Origin: Bacteroidetes bacterium 4572_114 | Lineage (GTDB): Bacteria; Bacteroidota; Bacteroidia; Bacteroidales; 4484-276 | Reading direction: 5' to 3' | DNA: 31,001 bases | Assembly (NCBI GenBank): GCA_002254335.1 | Contig: NIVA01000009.1 | Span: 1-31,001 of the forward strand | Shown here: positions 28,901-31,001 of the stretch, one piece after another | Numbering within the stretch: the first letter of the stretch is position 1 | How the letters are laid out: every line of letters begins with the position of its first letter | Notes under the pieces: model-generated | Told to the model about the DNA's origin: nothing | The model's input: only the letters and a program-made list of their open reading frames with translations | The model's database searches: none | Made by a program: the position numbers and the translations under genes

Positions 28901-31001
28901 CGTGTATTAAAATTGTTCCATTTGGACTGATCAGGTAATCGCAAATGCTTTCCACCGCACAGGCAGATAAGTACCCGTTATCAACAATTGTCAAATCATC
29001 TATTGACCCGCCATCAATATTTTCCAACCCGGCCAAACTTATCAGGGCATCATTTTTTTCAACCCTCAGGTTTCCATCAATGGATGTTACATTCACCAAC
29101 CCGGTTAAGCCCGTTAAAGAACCATTGCCGTAAATATCAAGCCGCCCCCGGACAGAGGTTATATTTTCCAGGCCTTCCAAACCCGTCAAGACCTCATTTA
29201 ATTGAATATAAAGGCCTCCGCCAATAGAATCCAAATTACCCAAACTTGTAATACTGGCCAGCGATTCGTTGCCCCCGGCCCATGCATCACCAATCCTTAA
29301 ATTCCCCTCAATTGAAACCAGGCCCTCCACCCCCGATAAATTTTCCAGGGCATCGTTGCCCAAAACCTCAAAGTTCCCACCGATTGATGAAACACTATCA
29401 AGGCCCGTTAAATTAATCAGGGAATTATTTGAATGGATATAAAGACTCCCGCCAATTGAGGTTACATTGCTTAATGGCAACAAATCTGTTAAAGCGCCAT
29501 TATCCGAAATTTTAACATAACCATTGATGAAACCTATATTGTTCAACCCCGATAAGCTGGCAAGGGCATTGTTATCAGAAATCCTGCAATCTCCATCAAT
29601 GGATAATAAATTACTCAATTCAGATAGACTATTTAGGATATCGTTGTCAATAATTTGGAGGGCACCGCCAATGGAAGCTAAATTATCCAATCCTGCTAAA
29701 CTGGTCAGGGAACTATTGTTCTCAATATAAAGGTGTCCCAGGATGTAAGTTAAATTAATTAATCCTGCTATACTTGACAGGGATGGGTTGCCATTAGAAA
29801 CACTACCGATGGAGAGGCTTCCCCCAATGGCCGTCAAAACACTTAATCCATCTAAATTGGTGATATCGTCCCCGGCAATTTCAACGTCCCCTTCAACAGC
29901 ATCACACCCGGGGTGGTTTGTTTGAAAATTGTCTATCTGGGCCTGTGTCGTAAAATTAATACCATCGGGCAGACAGGAAATAGACCCTTCGCATACAGCG
30001 ATCACCTGTCCCTGGTTATTACAACCAAATGCATTGTCATTGATTAAAATAGTGCCACTTGGACTAACGAGATAATCACAAATACTTGCCACGGCACAGG
30101 CGGATAAGTAGCCGTTATCGACAATGGTCAAATCGTCTATTGATCCGCCATCAATATTATCCAACCCGGACAAACTTATTAGGGCATCATTTTTCTCAAT
30201 CCTAATGTTTCCTTCAATGGATGCAACATTGTTAAGCCCGGCAAAATCGGTTAAAGAATCATTGTCGTAAACATCAAGGTCTCCGGCGATAGTAATTACA
30301 TTTTCCAGGCCGCCCAAATCCGTTAAAACCTCATTTAACTGAATATAAAGGCCGCCCCCAATAGAATCCAAATTATTTAGCCCGGCAATGTTGGCCAACA
30401 ATTTATTGCCCCCGGTCCAGGCATCGCCAATTTTTAAGTTTCCCCCAATTGAATTCAAGCCCCCCACACCTGATAAACTTGTTAAAACATTGTTATCCAA
30501 AACCTCAAAATTGCCACCGATGGTGGAGACATTATCAAGTCCGGACAAACTAATTAGGGAATTATTTGAGTGGATAAAAAGACTCCAGCCGACTGAAATT
30601 ATATTGCCTAAGGGCAACAAATCAGGCAGGGCATCATTTTCAGAAATTCTAACGGAACCGTTGATGTACCCAATATTGTTTAATCCCGATAAACTGGTAA
30701 GGGCATCATTGTCGTGAATATAAAGAACCCCTCCGATGTAGGCCAACATTTCAAAACCGGAAAAATCGGTGAGGGCATCATTATCATAAACCTCAAAATT
30801 GCCACCAATGGCAGCAATATCCTCCAGCCCCGACAATCCGGCCAGCCCGGATGTATTGAAAATCCTAAAATCCCCACCAAATGCCTGCATACCATTTAAC
30901 CCATTCAAATTGGTGATGTCATCACCGCTAATATCAACATACCCTTCAATCACAGTACAAAATGGGTAAATTGAATGAAAATCATCTATCTGCGCTTGTG
31001 T
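25935..31001 (-). CDS. Giant modular LRR/receptor-L-like surface protein with type A T9SS signal (N-terminus beyond window)
   Basis: The reverse-strand frame is open to the window edge. The codons upstream of the GTG at 30953 read TQAQIDDFHSIYPFC, matching an internal module start, so the gene continues beyond 31001; 1688 residues are visible. It is built from about 23-25-residue repeats of the type LTSLSGLDNLASIGGDLxIxxN, resembling leucine-rich/receptor-L-domain beta-solenoids. They are grouped in four large modules, each opening with a CLPDGIxFxTQxQIDNFQxNHPGC-like linker and closing with a Cys-containing cap (ACAVESICDYL...GCDDQGQVEDVCEG). The last 85 residues are a type A T9SS sorting domain (FTISPNPLS, INIYNTSG, PPGIYFLQLKIADEVVIRKVVKL). 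It is probably a surface adhesin or binding protein; the ligand is unknown. Confidence 0.88.
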   Translation of the reverse strand, partial: TQAQIDDFHSIYPFCTVIEGYVDISGDDITNLNGLNGMQAFGGDFRIFNTSGLAGLSGLEDIAAIGGNFEVYDNDALTDFSGFEMLAYIGGVLYIHDNDALTSLSGLNNIGYINGSVRISENDALPDLLPLGNIISVGWSLFIHSNNSLISLSGLDNVSTIGGNFEVLDNNVLTSLSGVGGLNSIGGNLKIGDAWTGGNKLLANIAGLNNLDSIGGGLYIQLNEVLTDLGGLENVITIAGDLDVYDNDSLTDFAGLNNVASIEGNIRIEKNDALISLSGLDNIDGGSIDDLTIVDNGYLSACAVASICDYLVSPSGTILINDNAFGCNNQGQVIAVCEGSISCLPDGINFTTQAQIDNFQTNHPGCDAVEGDVEIAGDDITNLDGLSVLTAIGGSLSIGSVSNGNPSLSSIAGLINLTYILGHLYIENNSSLTSLAGLDNLASIGGALQIIDNDILNSLSELSNLLSIDGDCRISDNNALASLSGLNNIGFINGYVKISDNGALTDLLPLSNVTSIGGSLYIHSNNSLINLTGLDSVSSIGGNFEVLGNDALENLSGVEGLVSIEGNLRIGDAWAGGNESLASITSLGNLDSIGGGLYIQLNEVLTGLEGLENITSVRGRLDIYGNGSLTGLTGLVNVTSIDGNLRVEKNDALISLAGLENIDGGSIDDLTIVDNGYLSACAVESICDYLISPNGTILIHDNEFGCDDQGQVEDVCEGSVSCLPDGICFTDQAQIDNFQTNHPGCNAIGGDVDIAGSDITNLDGLNILTAIGGSLSIGNNDIGNPSLTSIAGLNNLTFIGGSLFVVNNSSLTSLSGLDNLASIGGVLDIIDNDTLNSLIELDNLLSINGDVRIFNNNALADLSGLDNVASIGGDFEFCGNDDLVSLTGLEKLVSIEGDLVIGNIGYGGNPALASLSCLEILTSIGGTLYIHDNDALTSLSGLNKISSIEGYAKISDNDALTDLLPLGNVTSVGRGLFIHSNNSLINLTGLDSVSTIGGNFEVYDNDALINLSGISGLVSIDGNLKIGDAWAGGNNSLDNITGLNNLDSVGGGISIQLNEALTGLAGLEKVTAIVGGLDIYDNDSLTNLIGLDNLTSIDGRLRIEENDALISLSGLDNIDGRSIDDLTIVNNGSLSACAVESICNYLISLNGTVLIHDNAFGCDNQGQVEDVCEGSVSCLPEGIKFYTQLQIDNFRNGLPHCTEIEGDVLIEGDDITNLSGLNFLTSIWGDLEILNFEALASLSGLGSLGSIGGGLYVSGNGALTGFHGLGGLVTIAGDLSVGGLWYQGNPSLTSFSGLGNLTTIGGSLLVGSNDTLKSLIGLGKVDSIGGVVSIHDNPILKSITSLGNLNSSLGGIWIDNNAVLSGLSGLDSVTHIDGNLEIKYNDALESLAGLENVKFLGGDLLIEGNGVLADLNGLGGLSSIDGNLEIRHNISLANISGLGNVSSIGGYLSVSSNRALTSIIGLHKVTSLGGGLSISTNKSLYSLIGLNNITSIMGGLSVINNNKLATLAGLAGLIEIEGSLLVRENAALISITELKNIDASSITDLTILDNPSLPNCAIESVCNYLTGTNGNIYIHNNAPGCNNQQEVEDECGLYVEKIPSQEGFTISPNPLSHKAILYFTSMGPGTITINIYNTSGICLKTRHLIIRQSGQQEIVLDMGIHPPGIYFLQLKIADEVVIRKVVKL
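26190..27470 (-). repeat. Super-repeat module 4 (most diverged) of the giant surface protein
   Basis: The last module before the sorting domain. It has the same solenoid repeats and closing Cys cap (NCAIESVCNYL...GCNNQQEVEDECG) but is the least similar to the others, as expected if modules 1-3 are kept alike by recombination or recent duplication. Confidence 0.75.
27471..28838 (-). repeat. Super-repeat module 3 of the giant surface protein
   Basis: Runs between linkers at 28824-28838 and 27456-27470: 1368 nt, 456 codons, about three solenoid repeats longer than module 2. The DNA of its two linkers is identical over about 45 nt (28830-28875 and 27462-27507). Confidence 0.8.
28839..29975 (-). 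repeat. Super-repeat module 2 of the giant surface protein
   Basis: Runs between the CLPDG linkers at 29961-29975 and 28824-28838: 1137 nt, 379 codons. It shares long near-identical stretches with modules 1 and 3. Confidence 0.8.
29976..31001 (-). repeat. Super-repeat module 1 (partial) of the giant surface protein
   Basis: The most N-terminal visible module; it begins within the TQAQIDDF segment at the window edge and ends at the CLPDG linker (29961-29975). Confidence 0.8.

Noticed and set aside
30951..30953. GTG 30953 as the start of the giant surface protein
   Set aside because: The frame stays open to the window edge and the upstream codons match an internal module linker, so the true start is outside the window.

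Overview
The window reads as a chromosomal segment of a Bacteroidota bacterium, probably class Bacteroidia. The support is: two secreted proteins with type IX secretion (T9SS) C-terminal signals (one type B / gliding-motility type, one type A), a yicC-gmk-nadD operon, a Bacteroidota-type LptE, one long RelA/SpoT protein, TAnnTTTG-like -7 promoter elements and few Shine-Dalgarno sites. No rRNA, tRNA or CRISPR array was seen.

Layout. 1-4930 is an A+T-rich type I restriction island: hsdS, a decayed rhuM-like gene and hsdR; hsdM would lie upstream of the window. The hsdR frame runs without a stop into the GTPase gene obg, which has lost its 5' end. 6175-6735 encodes a PAP2 phosphatase bracketed by short repeats. 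6740-7280 is low-complexity DNA. 7282-8955 holds a sigma-54 activator and lptE. 9145-10425 is a DUF4143 AAA ATPase and 10623-11138 a gamma-carbonic anhydrase-like protein. 11510-13533 is a translationally coupled pair of GAPDH-family genes; only the second has the catalytic cysteine. A repeat-rich spacer leads to a reverse-strand type B T9SS protein (14180-16774), then a damaged HigB/HigA-type toxin-antitoxin pair and relA/spoT (17753-19969). 19970-20570 contains a clean 362-bp MITE-like element. A Fur-family regulator and purA follow, then reverse-strand yicC-gmk-nadD, a LytTR response regulator, and a giant reverse-strand repeat protein (25935 to the window end, N-terminus outside) with a T9SS type A tail.

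How the genes relate. Housekeeping functions dominate: purine nucleotides (purA, gmk), NAD (nadD), glycolysis (gap), stringent response, RNA turnover (yicC) and LPS export (lptE). Among them sit accessory modules (restriction, toxin-antitoxin, DUF4143 ATPase, surface proteins) and many families of short intergenic repeats.

The most unusual points are: (1) the MITE-like element with 33-nt terminal inverted repeats, a 6-7 bp target duplication and four internal 15-bp near-palindromes; (2) the Cys-less GAPDH homologue coupled to an active GAPDH; (3) the hsdR-obg fusion; (4) a recurring pattern of short deletions inside otherwise well-conserved genes (hsdS, rhuM twice, the sigma-54 activator HTH, the LptE lipobox, the LytTR domain), which may be biological decay or a consensus/assembly problem; (5) the giant modular repeat protein. 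Family assignments come from recalled motifs; no database search was run.
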